This document shows, piece by piece, positions 5,868 through 12,868 of a DNA stretch of 20,914 nucleotides; position 1 is the first letter of the stretch; each line of letters starts with the position of its first letter. The stretch is from CAYFZR01 sp046760505 [NCBI: Candidatus Hydrothermarchaeota archaeon] (GTDB lineage: Archaea; CAYFZR01): contig JBHIEG010000027.1 of assembly GCA_046760505.1 (NCBI GenBank), positions 1 to 20,914 on the forward strand, read 5' to 3'. The notes below the pieces were generated by a model. The model worked only from the letters and a program-made list of their open reading frames with translations, did no database searches and was not told the origin of the DNA. The translations under genes were made by a program, and so were the position numbers.

Positions 5868-6821
5868 ATGAGAATGATCGGATTACAGGTAAGGATTTGG
5901 TTGACCGTGGTTGTCCTCTTTGGATTGCTCTATGCACTGATAAGCATAATAGCCTACGTTAGAGGAATCAGTGCCCCATTCTTCTACATAGTGCTTGCAC
6001 TGATTATAATTGGAATTCAGTACTTAATTGGTCCAAAGATCGTCGAAATGACAATGAGAATAAGGTACATTACTCCATCCGAGTATCCAAGGCTCTATTC
6101 CATGGTTGAGAGGCTTGCGAGAGATGCAAAGATACCGATGCCAAAGGTAGGGATATCTGAAATACCAATTCCGAATGCATTTGCCTTCGGAAGAACCAAG
6201 GGCGATGCGAGAGTATGTGTTACAAGAGAGTTACTCAACATCCTTGACGAAAAAGAGCTGGAAGCGGTTCTGGGACACGAAATATCCCACATTAAACATA
6301 GAGACGTGGTCGTGATAACTATGCTGAGCGTAATTCCATTGGTATGCTACTATGTTTTTCTTAGCACCTTGTTCTCCGGGGATCGAGAAAGCAGGGGGAG
6401 TACCGCGCTAATAGGAATCGCGGCTTTCATCTTGTACTTTGTAACGAACCTATTGGTACTATATGCTAGCAGGATAAGAGAATATTACGCTGATTCAGGA
6501 AGCGTGGAGCTGACAAAAAATCCAACTGCATTGGCATCCGCTCTGTATAAGTTAATCAGGGGTAGCGCGAGAGTTGATAAAACAACTCTCAAGCATGTCG
6601 AGGGACTAAAGGCTTTCTTTGCAAGCGACCCATCAAATGCAAGGAAAGAGATAACAGAGTTAAGTATGATGGACCTAGACAGAAGTGGAGACATAGATGA
6701 ATATGAGTTAAAAGCCTTTGGAGAAGCAGAGATAAAGTTGACCGCCTTTGATAAATTCTTAGAATTTTTGTCCACACATCCAAATCCTGCCAAGAGAATC
6801 CAAAGACTTGCCCACATGTGA
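5868..6821 (+). CDS. htpX: HtpX-like membrane zinc metalloprotease with an EF-hand loop
   Basis: An M48-family integral membrane protease, presumed to degrade damaged membrane proteins. Two hydrophobic segments (about 10-30 and 36-56) precede the catalytic domain. The zinc site is HEISH at 137-141 with a third ligand, E205, in REYYAD. Further hydrophobic segments lie at about 147-168 and 178-201. Near the C-terminus, residues 269-280 read DLDRSGDIDEYE, a complete canonical calcium-binding EF-hand loop (D at 1, 3 and 9, S at 5, G at 6, E at 12), which is not part of the basic HtpX fold. The start at ATG 5868 (317 residues) is chosen because a TATA box lies 27 bases upstream and the first hydrophobic segment follows at once. 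The downstream GAD-domain gene starts 11 bases after its stop, so they are probably co-transcribed. Confidence 0.92.
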   Translation: MRMIGLQVRIWLTVVVLFGLLYALISIIAYVRGISAPFFYIVLALIIIGIQYLIGPKIVEMTMRIRYITPSEYPRLYSMVERLARDAKIPMPKVGISEIPIPNAFAFGRTKGDARVCVTRELLNILDEKELEAVLGHEISHIKHRDVVVITMLSVIPLVCYYVFLSTLFSGDRESRGSTALIGIAAFILYFVTNLLVLYASRIREYYADSGSVELTKNPTALASALYKLIRGSARVDKTTLKHVEGLKAFFASDPSNARKEITELSMMDLDRSGDIDEYELKAFGEAEIKLTAFDKFLEFLSTHPNPAKRIQRLAHM

Positions 6822-6831
6822 GGTAATCGAT

Positions 6832-7194
6832 ATGAAAGATGTCACGAATTTGTTGAGTGATTCAAAATCCAAGATTATACAACGCTGCATCGGAAGCGGT
6901 GGTTCGATTCTAGGCATAAAAATTCCAGAGTTCTATGGAGTTTTAATAGAAGACAAAGAATTCGCAAACGACTTAGCGAAAAGAGTAGAGGAGAAATTTG
7001 GGGTAAGGGGATACATCTCAACCGATGAACTGCCTGCATACGGCATTTCAAAGAAAGAGAAAGAAGAAATAGAAAGAGCCTTTGATGTAAAAGGCGAGGA
7101 TGTAGTGATCCTTGTTGCAACCGAAAGAGAAAAGGGAGAAGATGCACTGAGGTTCATTGTGAATGAAATCGAGGAATACAAGGTGATCAGATAA
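6832..7194 (+). CDS. Free-standing GAD-domain protein
   Basis: A 120-residue protein that looks like the GAD domain otherwise found inserted in archaeal Glu-tRNA(Gln) amidotransferase subunit GatE and in bacterial-type aspartyl-tRNA synthetase. Recognisable GatE-like blocks appear in order: DVTNLLSDSKSKII, GGSILGIKIPEFYGVL, the characteristic STDELPAYGISKKE, and VVILVATEREKGEDALRFI near the C-terminus. The enzyme's amidotransferase core and tail are absent on both sides, so it is a single-domain protein rather than a GatE gene. The frame is intact with a good ribosome site (TGAGGT, 6819-6824) before ATG 6832, so it does not look like a decayed fragment. It follows htpX by 11 bases and overlaps the end of the convergent unknown gene by eight bases. 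Its function is unknown; a tRNA-related role is possible by homology only. Confidence 0.72.
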   Translation: MKDVTNLLSDSKSKIIQRCIGSGGSILGIKIPEFYGVLIEDKEFANDLAKRVEEKFGVRGYISTDELPAYGISKKEKEEIERAFDVKGEDVVILVATEREKGEDALRFIVNEIEEYKVIR

Positions 7195-7633
7195 CGTTGA
7201 TACCCCTCTTATAAAGCTCGTATTGTATGGGGATAAACAAGAATACCAGTCTACAATCATTTCGATCTAGTTTTTTTACTTTTTCTCTCACTTTTTCAAA
7301 ATCGTATTCTCCGATGTATCCGACAGTTGAGAGTACCAGCGATAGATAAATCTCATCCACCTTTAGTTCTTTAGTATAGGTCCCCATGAGCACATTTGTA
7401 AACCTGTCAGTTTGAGAAAATTCTATCAGGGGAGTTATTACTTGAGCAAAATCTCCTTCTTGTGCCTTTATTTCAACAAAATTTTTGGCGAACGTTGGAT
7501 AAATGTCTTCCAATTTTTCGCACAGGATATTAAAATCTTCTTCGTCAATGATTTTTTTCTTGAATGCCTCTTCTATAAAAATTCTTGCTGTAGAAAAGAA
7601 AGTTCTTATGCTCTGTTCTAACTCTGGATCCAT
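7187..7633 (-). CDS. Unrecognised helical protein, 148 residues
   Basis: I do not recognise this family. The protein is acidic and helical, with no signal peptide or membrane segment and two cysteines (LCEKL and DCRLV). The ATG at 7633 is preceded by GGGATC, a weak archaeal ribosome-site match, and by an AT-rich TATA element shared with the divergent S-layer-type gene (7673-7684). The C-terminus overlaps the end of the GAD-domain gene by eight bases, tail to tail. The reading frame is long and free of rare features, so I consider it a real gene, but nothing in its context suggests a role. Confidence 0.68.
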   Translation of the reverse strand: MDPELEQSIRTFFSTARIFIEEAFKKKIIDEEDFNILCEKLEDIYPTFAKNFVEIKAQEGDFAQVITPLIEFSQTDRFTNVLMGTYTKELKVDEIYLSLVLSTVGYIGEYDFEKVREKVKKLDRNDCRLVFLFIPIQYELYKRGINVI

Positions 7634-7672
7634 ATTTGATCCCTTTTCGGTATTTCAACAATTATTTCACCA

Positions 7673-7684
7673 CATTTATAATTG
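7673..7684. promoter_or_regulatory. TATA element between divergent genes
   Basis: CATTTATAATTG is nearly symmetric. On the plus strand it is centred about 26 bases before ATG 7705 (leaderless). On the minus strand it is about 46 bases before ATG 7633, which leaves a short leader holding GGGATC. One element may serve both directions. Confidence 0.45.
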
Positions 7685-7704
7685 AGTTGTGTGTTAATCT
7701 ATTC

Positions 7705-8322
7705 ATGAAAAAAGGATACTTGCTTATAGGTTTTATGATAATGGTAATGGCCACCATATGTAATGCAGAGATGGAAAAAGTTCAGTTCCTGCCCAGTGAA
7801 TCTGCGGTGAAGAAATTTGATTTTATCGAAAATTACTCTTTAAATTCGTTGGTGGTCGTTGGAAGTAAATCTCCGGCCCTTGATGTGGTGAGCGCCTGCG
7901 ATATAGCCAGTGCATTGGGTTCTTTAACCGTTCCATATGTAGAGACATCTTATCCTGAAGAGTCTTTTGAGTACATGAACGTTGTGATAACTCTCGTGAA
8001 GACAGAGATTACCAAGGAAATTTCATTACTAAAAACACCTATATCAAGACTAGATACAGAATTAACTCCCGAAGACTTTGAAAACTACAACTTAATACTC
8101 GTGGGAGGTCCCAAGGTAAATATTCTCGTTCATGAGCTGCAGGAAGAAGGGAAACTGCCGTTTAACATAACTGCAGAGAAGCCAGGACCAGGTAAGGGCG
8201 CTGTGATGTTTCTGGATAATCCCTATGGAACAGGAAAAGATGTCCTAATCGTTGCAGGGAGCGATAGGGAAGGTACAAGAGAAGCCTCTCTCGCCTTGTT
8301 CAATCTCATCTTGAAGAACTGA
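7705..8322 (+). CDS. Secreted S-layer-type domain protein
   Basis: A 205-residue exported protein. Residues 1-21 form a classical signal peptide: lysines at 2-3, a hydrophobic core (YLLIGFMIMVMAT) and a CNA cleavage site before EMEK. The mature part resembles the repeated domain of archaeal S-layer and related surface proteins: VVVGSKSPALDVVSACDIASALG, then NLILVGGPKVNILVHELQEEGK, and the closing GKDVLIVAGSDREGTREASLAL. It has only one such unit and no C-terminal anchor or threonine-rich stalk, so it is unlikely to be the main lattice protein. It may be a soluble or lattice-associated surface component. The start at ATG 7705 fits the TATA spacing and the signal peptide. Its end overlaps the convergent DUF362 gene by 17 bases. 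Confidence 0.75.
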   Translation: MKKGYLLIGFMIMVMATICNAEMEKVQFLPSESAVKKFDFIENYSLNSLVVVGSKSPALDVVSACDIASALGSLTVPYVETSYPEESFEYMNVVITLVKTEITKEISLLKTPISRLDTELTPEDFENYNLILVGGPKVNILVHELQEEGKLPFNITAEKPGPGKGAVMFLDNPYGTGKDVLIVAGSDREGTREASLALFNLILKN

Positions 8323-9076
8323 AAAGATCGATGAAATGCTTTATGTGCAAAATATCTTCAGCTTCCTTCTCCTTTAGTTTAGGCTCAACTCTCTTCAATA
8401 ATTTTAAACCGAGGAGATCGATTTCCAGAGGATCAGTTCCTCCTATCATGTATCCCAAATCTCTTTTTGTCCCACCGTGCCTTATTTCTTGAGCCCCTAT
8501 CAAGACGCATATCGCATCCAATATGTATAGATCTGCTTTTCTCAAAAGATTTAACTCTGCTATTGATTTGTGTATATCTTTTAATCTCATGTGCATCTTT
8601 ATTCTTTCAAATCTAGGCAAGAAACCGAAATGATTCTTTAATGCCCCGGTTATTCCGCATGCACGATGAGTTTTTAGCACTGGAAGAGATACAACATAAT
8701 CTGCTTCGAGTAAAATCTTGAAAACTCGAATAGAATATTTATCAGGTTTTACTGTCTTTTCTTTGTATAAATTCAAAAGTTTTATTCCATATCTCTCGCA
8801 TACCTCGTTTAAAGCATGTTCTTTTATTATCCTATCTGAATTTCTTGCATCTACCGCTGGTGCATCCCCCACAATTATATCATTGCCTTCCAATTCTTTT
8901 ATAACTGTCTCCAAGGTTATAGGATGAGTTGTAGTTGGATAATCTTCGTATGATACGATATTTGGCTTAATGAGTATTTTTTTACCTTCAATTTCTTCCA
9001 TTTCTTCTCTAAACTTGTAAAAAATCTTCTTAACGAATTTTTCTCTATCTTTGGTCTTCTCACATATGGTTTTCAT
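8306..9076 (-). CDS. DUF362-family protein without a ferredoxin domain
   Basis: A 256-residue member of the DUF362 group. Characteristic stretches are GKKILIKPNIVSYEDYPTTT (about 33-52), DIIVGDAPAVDARNSD, and VVSLPVLKTHRACGITGALKNHFGF, the family's most conserved block. Many relatives carry a C-terminal pair of [4Fe-4S] motifs; this one ends at FIDLFSSSR without them. The family's biochemical role is not settled. I start it at ATG 9076, where the typical N-terminus begins; the longer frame from 9142 would run into the divergent ferredoxin gene. It is divergent from the 2-oxoacid oxidoreductase operon, with about 37 bases between start codons, so the two promoters must overlap and may be co-regulated. 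The tail overlaps the S-layer-type gene by 17 bases. Confidence 0.8.
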   Translation of the reverse strand: MKTICEKTKDREKFVKKIFYKFREEMEEIEGKKILIKPNIVSYEDYPTTTHPITLETVIKELEGNDIIVGDAPAVDARNSDRIIKEHALNEVCERYGIKLLNLYKEKTVKPDKYSIRVFKILLEADYVVSLPVLKTHRACGITGALKNHFGFLPRFERIKMHMRLKDIHKSIAELNLLRKADLYILDAICVLIGAQEIRHGGTKRDLGYMIGGTDPLEIDLLGLKLLKRVEPKLKEKEAEDILHIKHFIDLFSSSR

Positions 9077-9113
9077 CGAAATCCCTTTAAGGTTCTTGCG
9101 ATATGATAATTTT

Positions 9114-9317
9114 ATGATAATCATTGAAAAAGACCTCTGCAAGGGATGTCATATATGCGTGGAATTCTGTCCGAGAGGCGTTTTGAAGATATCTGATAAA
9201 CTAAATAGGATAGGATACTTTTATGCTACTGTAAAGGATAAGGAAAAGTGCAATAAATGCAAAATATGCGAGAATTACTGCCCGGATTTTGCAATAAGGA
9301 TTGAGGAAAATGAGTGA
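9114..9317 (+). CDS. korD: 2-oxoacid:ferredoxin oxidoreductase, delta (ferredoxin) subunit
   Basis: A 67-residue 2x[4Fe-4S] ferredoxin with motifs CKGCHICVEFCP and CNKCKICENYCP. As the delta subunit of the four-subunit 2-oxoacid oxidoreductase, it passes electrons from the beta-subunit cluster to free ferredoxin. ATG 9114 is the first codon of the conserved MIIIEKDLCKGC beginning, and the upstream in-frame extension would overlap the divergent gene. CTTTAAGG (about 9083-9090) could be a TATA element about 27 bases away, giving a leaderless mRNA. It is the first gene of the operon and overlaps the alpha-subunit start by eight bases. Confidence 0.88.
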   Translation: MIIIEKDLCKGCHICVEFCPRGVLKISDKLNRIGYFYATVKDKEKCNKCKICENYCPDFAIRIEENE

Positions 9318-10401
9318 GACAAGATTCATCCAAGGCAATACGGCATGCGCCGAAGCATCTCTGCTAGCAGGATGCAGGTTCTTCGCTGGGTATCCTATTA
9401 CTCCTTCTACAGAGATAATGGAAAGGCTTGCAATAAGGATGCCTGAGGTAGGAGGAGTCTTCATCCAGATGGAAGACGAAATAGGAAGTATAATGGCAGT
9501 GATAGGGGCTTCGTGGGCAGGAAAGAAGGCTATGACCGCTACATCAGGTCCAGGGCTCAGCCTTATGCAGGAAGGCATAAGTTATGCATGCATGACCGAA
9601 ACTCCGTGCGTTATAGTTGATGTACAGAGAGGAGGTCCGGCAACAGGAATGCCTACGTTGCCTTCCCAGTCAGATGTGATGGCATCAAGATACGGAGGTC
9701 ATGGAGACTATGAAACAATCGTATATGCTCCATCCAGCGTTCAGGAGATGTTTGATTTTACTGTTAGATGTTTCAACATGGCAGAAAAATACAGAGTGCC
9801 ATGCATTCTTCTCTCCGATGCTATCGTGGCACATTTAAGAGAAAAAATAGAAATACCTACAGAAGTAGAGGTTTATGAGAGAAAAGAACCAAAAAAAGGA
9901 GAAAATTATTTTTTACCCGATGAAAGTCTTGTTCCAAAAATGCCCACATTAGGTAAAGGATTTAGGGCGCACATAACAGGCTTAACCCATGATACGAAAG
10001 GTTTTCCTACTCCATCAGATACCGGGATACATCAAAATCTCGTTCAAAGGTTGAAAGATAAAATAAGAAAGAACATAGACGATATTTCTGATATAGAGGT
10101 CATCAACGAAGATGCCGACATATTTTTACTCTCCTACGGATCTGTCGCTAGATCATGTCTTCAAGCATTAATGGAAAAAGGAAGTCTCAACATAGGTATG
10201 GTAAGATTGAAAAGCATCTGGCCTTTCCACTATGAAAAGATCTCAGAGATACTAGAGGGTAAAAAGGTCTTGGTTGTGGAGATGAATCTCGGGCAAATTT
10301 TCAATATCATACGACTGATTTCTAAAAAAGCAACTTTAATGAGTTTTTTTGGAGATATACCAAGTCCTGAGGATATACTGAAAAAAATAAGGAGCATTTG
10401 A
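9310..10401 (+). CDS. korA: 2-oxoacid:ferredoxin oxidoreductase, alpha subunit (2-oxoglutarate type)
   Basis: A 363-residue alpha subunit containing the pyrimidine-binding domain I and domain II of the oxidoreductase. The conserved opening FIQGNTACAEASLLAGC and GYPITPSTEI is followed by QMEDEIGSIMAVIGASWAGKKAMTATSGPGLSLM, and by QRGGPATGMPT. The delta-alpha-beta-gamma gene order and alpha length fit the 2-oxoglutarate (Kor) class, where the enzyme makes succinyl-CoA and reduced ferredoxin. A branched-chain 2-oxoacid (Vor-type) enzyme remains possible from sequence alone. The start is ATG 9310, inside the end of korD, giving translational coupling; the TTG at 9301 is less likely. The beta gene starts one base after its stop. 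Confidence 0.9.
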   Translation: MSETRFIQGNTACAEASLLAGCRFFAGYPITPSTEIMERLAIRMPEVGGVFIQMEDEIGSIMAVIGASWAGKKAMTATSGPGLSLMQEGISYACMTETPCVIVDVQRGGPATGMPTLPSQSDVMASRYGGHGDYETIVYAPSSVQEMFDFTVRCFNMAEKYRVPCILLSDAIVAHLREKIEIPTEVEVYERKEPKKGENYFLPDESLVPKMPTLGKGFRAHITGLTHDTKGFPTPSDTGIHQNLVQRLKDKIRKNIDDISDIEVINEDADIFLLSYGSVARSCLQALMEKGSLNIGMVRLKSIWPFHYEKISEILEGKKVLVVEMNLGQIFNIIRLISKKATLMSFFGDIPSPEDILKKIRSI

Positions 10402-10402
10402 G

Positions 10403-11230
10403 ATGTACATGGATTTGATAAGGAGAGATAGGCTTCCACACATATGGTGCAGGGGTTGCGGTATAGGAACTGTATTAAAGTGCTTGCTAAGAGCTATTTC
10501 AGATAGAGACCCTGAGAAGATAGTTTTAGTCTCGGGAATAGGATGTAGCGGGAGAGCAGGAGGATACGTATTTGCTGATTCCATTCATACTCCTCATGGA
10601 AGAGCCATACCTATTGCAACTGGAATTAAGCTATCAAATCCTGATTTAGACGTAATTGTATTCTCTGGCGACGGAGACCTAGTAGCGATAGGAGGAAATC
10701 ATCTTATCCATGCTGCGAGGAAGAACATAGATGTTACATGTATATGCATAAACAACGGAATCTTTGCCATGACTGGCGGTCAGATGGCTCCAACAACTCC
10801 AAGCGGGGCGATAACTAAAACAACTCCATACGGAAACACCGCAAGTAAAATAGACATTGCAAAGTTGGTAGTTGCTTCGGGCGCAAATTATGTTGCAAGG
10901 TGGACTACCTATCACGCGAACGATATCACGAAATCAATAAAAAAAGCCCTCGATAAAGAAGGATTTAGATTTATAGAGGTTTTGACTCAATGTCCCACCG
11001 TATTTGGAGTTTATAACTTGATGCCAGAGGGTTACGAAGCGATGAGGTGGTATAAGGAAAATTCTGTGAGGATTGAGAAGATTAAGGAGGAAAAAGAACC
11101 TTCATTAAGATTAGAAGAGAAAATAATCATCGGAGAGTTCGCCGATAGAGATAGGCATGGCTTGGTAAGAGAATTCAGGGAGAGAATCCAGATGCTGAGG
11201 TGGATGGAGATTGCAAAAAAGAGAGGTTAG
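10403..11230 (+). CDS. korB: 2-oxoacid:ferredoxin oxidoreductase, beta subunit
   Basis: The thiamine-diphosphate and [4Fe-4S] subunit, 275 residues. The cluster ligands are visible as C16 and C19 (WCRGCGIG), C48 (GIGCSG) and C197 (LTQCPTV), the standard pattern of this enzyme family. The thiamine-diphosphate motif is SGDGDLVAIGGNHL (about 88-101), with NNGIFAMTGGQ closing it. It works with the alpha, gamma and delta subunits to decarboxylate a 2-oxoacid and transfer the acyl group to CoA. Two ATG codons lie close together (10403 and 10409); the first is one base after the alpha-subunit stop and has GGAG (10391-10394) upstream. The 3' end overlaps the gamma gene by 20 bases. Confidence 0.92.
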   Translation: MYMDLIRRDRLPHIWCRGCGIGTVLKCLLRAISDRDPEKIVLVSGIGCSGRAGGYVFADSIHTPHGRAIPIATGIKLSNPDLDVIVFSGDGDLVAIGGNHLIHAARKNIDVTCICINNGIFAMTGGQMAPTTPSGAITKTTPYGNTASKIDIAKLVVASGANYVARWTTYHANDITKSIKKALDKEGFRFIEVLTQCPTVFGVYNLMPEGYEAMRWYKENSVRIEKIKEEKEPSLRLEEKIIIGEFADRDRHGLVREFRERIQMLRWMEIAKKRG

Positions 11231-11741
11231 ATTCTCAGGCATAGGAGGACAAGGAATAGTCCTGATGGCATTGCTTTATGCGAGAGGTGCATCTTTGAAG
11301 GGATTAAACGTATCTCAGACCCCAAGTTATGGAGCAGAGAAGAGAGGAACATTTTCTCAAGCAGATGTGATTATATCAGAGAACGAGATAGTCTATCCAA
11401 AGGCTCGAGGACTGGATCTATACGTCTCGATGCATCAGGAAAAATTTGATGAAAATCTAAGATTCTTAAAGAAAGAAGGAGTCTTATTCGTTGATGAGGA
11501 TCTTGTTTTTACAGAGAAGAATGCATATAAGGTTCCTTCTACAAAACTTGCTCATAAAATAGGAAACAAGATGGTGGCAAACGTAATAATGCTCGGTGCA
11601 CTCTCCGTTATAGATAATATCGTAGACGAAAGAGTTTTAAAAAAGGCTATAAATGACACCCTTCCAGAGGCATTTATAGATGTCAACATCCAAGCCTTAA
11701 AAGAGGGTATCAAGTATGCAGATGAATTTTTGAGGAGGTGA
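11211..11741 (+). CDS. korC: 2-oxoacid:ferredoxin oxidoreductase, gamma subunit
   Basis: The 176-residue gamma subunit, recognised by VRFSGIGGQGIVLMALLYARGA at the N-terminus, the SYGAEKRGTFSQADVIIS block, and NVIMLGALSVI near the end. It forms the CoA-binding part of the 2-oxoacid oxidoreductase. The start is TTG 11211, with the purine-rich GGATGGAGA directly before it. No ATG gives the same conserved N-terminus, and the start lies inside the end of korB, as expected for a coupled operon. Its TGA stop is part of the ribosome site GGAGGTGA of the next gene. Confidence 0.9.
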   Translation: MQKREVRFSGIGGQGIVLMALLYARGASLKGLNVSQTPSYGAEKRGTFSQADVIISENEIVYPKARGLDLYVSMHQEKFDENLRFLKKEGVLFVDEDLVFTEKNAYKVPSTKLAHKIGNKMVANVIMLGALSVIDNIVDERVLKKAINDTLPEAFIDVNIQALKEGIKYADEFLRR

Positions 11742-11749
11742 ATTAATTG
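11734..11749 (+). promoter_or_regulatory. Ribosome binding site fixing a TTG start
   Basis: GGAGGTGA, five bases and TTG. The same 16-base string, GGAGGTGAATTAATTG, occurs again at 13829-13844 before an unrelated gene. The korC stop codon is the TGA of the ribosome site itself. Confidence 0.7.
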
Positions 11750-12040
11750 CCTGTGTTTTATGTTGAAAAAGAAAACTACAAAAAGGTAAGATCGATAGTG
11801 GAGAAAGATCCCTTTATCAGACACACCGTCTATCTGAAAGATGCAGGTACATTGGGATTTGAAAAAACCGGCTACTACTTGTATCTCTCGGCTCCACCAG
11901 ACATAGTTGAAGAAGCAAAAGAAAAACTTGAAGAACTTGCAAATCTTGTGGAAGAGAAAGAGAGCGAAAAAGTCATTGAAGCAATTAAAAGCGAAGAGGA
12001 AAAGGTTGAAGAAGGCGTAGGATTTTTATTCGGCGATTGA
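11747..12040 (+). CDS. Unrecognised 97-residue protein within the kor operon
   Basis: I do not recognise this family. The first 60 residues look like a small alpha/beta domain (MPVFYVEKENYKKVRSIVEK, then a KTGYYLYLSAPPDIVEEAKE segment). The rest is a highly charged Glu/Lys helix ending in GVGFLFGD. The start is TTG 11747, set by a perfect GGAGGTGA five bases before it. It lies five bases after korC and one base before the MazG-like gene, so it is certainly part of the same transcript. Its position suggests an accessory or regulatory link to the oxidoreductase, but nothing in the sequence proves this. Confidence 0.75.
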   Translation: MPVFYVEKENYKKVRSIVEKDPFIRHTVYLKDAGTLGFEKTGYYLYLSAPPDIVEEAKEKLEELANLVEEKESEKVIEAIKSEEEKVEEGVGFLFGD

Positions 12041-12041
12041 A

Positions 12042-12365
12042 ATGGATTTAGATCTTTTCCAGAAGAGAATGAATGAAATATTTGGGGACTTTGATAGAGA
12101 AAGCGGTCCCTTCTTTCTTGCCACCGTTTTGATGAGTGAGATCGGAGAACTCGCAGATGCTATTAAAAAAGATGAAAAGAGCGCAATAGAAGAGGAATTA
12201 TCAGATATAATTTTTTCTACGGTGGCAATAGCAAATTTATACCAAATAAGAATATCTGAAAAGTTAAAGGAAAAATACATTGATAGGAATGTAAGGGAGA
12301 TAATTGAAGGCTGGAACGAGCCTTACATAAAGGATAGACTGAAGAGACTTAGGAACAGCCTTTAA
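12042..12365 (+). CDS. MazG-like nucleotide pyrophosphohydrolase
   Basis: A 107-residue all-alpha protein with the MazG/dUTPase-superfamily metal site. E33 and E36 (SEIGELADA) plus E52 and D55 (EEELSDIIF) form the ExxE...ExxD motif that binds magnesium. Such enzymes hydrolyse a nucleoside triphosphate to monophosphate and pyrophosphate, often clearing abnormal nucleotides. It is the single-domain form, about half the length of the two-domain bacterial MazG. The start at ATG 12042 is one base after the preceding stop, so it belongs to the kor transcript. Why a nucleotide-cleaning enzyme follows kor is not evident. Substrate unknown. Confidence 0.78.
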   Translation: MDLDLFQKRMNEIFGDFDRESGPFFLATVLMSEIGELADAIKKDEKSAIEEELSDIIFSTVAIANLYQIRISEKLKEKYIDRNVREIIEGWNEPYIKDRLKRLRNSL

Positions 12366-12383
12366 GTTAAGGAAGACTGTACT

Positions 12384-12707
12384 ATGATTTCAGATCTCAG
12401 TTTGTGGAAAAAGGGGTTGATTGTGGGTTTATTAATCGGAATTTTATCCTCCTCTGCATGTTCACTGGTGGCAAAATCAAACCCCTCGCAATATCTGGGT
12501 TTTACCGTGGCCCTCTTTTATCTGCCTGTCTATCCCATCACAGTTCTATTCCTTTTTGGTTTGTTTTATCCTGCTCTGTTCATACTCGGAGAGTCGAATA
12601 TTGAGATTCTAACTATTTGGTTCTTCGTAGTTTGCGTGCTTAGTTGGGCTGTAGGAGGTATCATCTATGCCTATATATTCTCCTATGCACGTAAGTTTCT
12701 CAGATGA
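12384..12707 (+). CDS. Small integral membrane protein, 107 residues
   Basis: I do not recognise this family. Three hydrophobic segments are visible: about residues 11-30 (GLIVGLLIGILSSSACSLVA), 39-68 (a long run including a PVYP turn) and 76-100. The C-terminus, ARKFLR, is basic and probably cytoplasmic. ATG 12384 comes 18 bases after the MazG-like stop with a weak GGAAG upstream, so it is likely the last gene of the kor transcript. A pyrimidine-rich tract (12751-12761) some 45 bases after its stop could end transcription. Confidence 0.65.
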   Translation: MISDLSLWKKGLIVGLLIGILSSSACSLVAKSNPSQYLGFTVALFYLPVYPITVLFLFGLFYPALFILGESNIEILTIWFFVVCVLSWAVGGIIYAYIFSYARKFLR

Positions 12708-12750
12708 CTTATTTAAATCCTCTAAAGATGTCAAAAATGCATGAGAATCA

Positions 12751-12761
12751 TTTTTCTTTTT
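12751..12761 (+). terminator. Possible T-rich terminator of the kor-operon transcript
   Basis: TTTTTCTTTTT lies between the last gene of the operon and the opposing tRNA-Gly gene. Archaeal termination commonly uses such T-runs without a hairpin. The assignment is by composition only. Confidence 0.3.
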
Positions 12762-12778
12762 AAACTCTAAAGAAGAGG

Positions 12779-12850
12779 TGCGGCCGCCGGGATTTGAACC
12801 CGGGTCGTTGGCTTGGAAGGCCAAAGTCCTAACCACTAGACTACGGCCGC
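12779..12850 (-). tRNA. tRNA-Gly (anticodon TCC)
   Basis: On the minus strand the 72-base gene begins GCGGCCG and ends CGGCCGC plus discriminator A at 12779; the acceptor pairs perfectly. The anticodon arm is TTGGC-CTTCCAA-GCCAA with anticodon TCC, reading GGA/GGG glycine codons. The T-arm is CCGGG-TTCAAAT-CCCGG. The following bases are CCT, so no CCA is encoded. No intron is seen. A TATA box lies about 30 bases upstream. Confidence 0.95.
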
Positions 12851-12868
12851 CCAAAAACTTGGTGTACA

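Noticed and set aside
5756-5962. Plus-strand open frame between mobB and htpX
   Set aside because: It overlaps the first helices of htpX in another frame and ends in an unstructured sequence; htpX explains the region.
6832-7194. Broken fragment of a gatE pseudogene
   Set aside because: The frame is intact with a proper ribosome site, and no amidotransferase core sequence is visible in any frame on either side.
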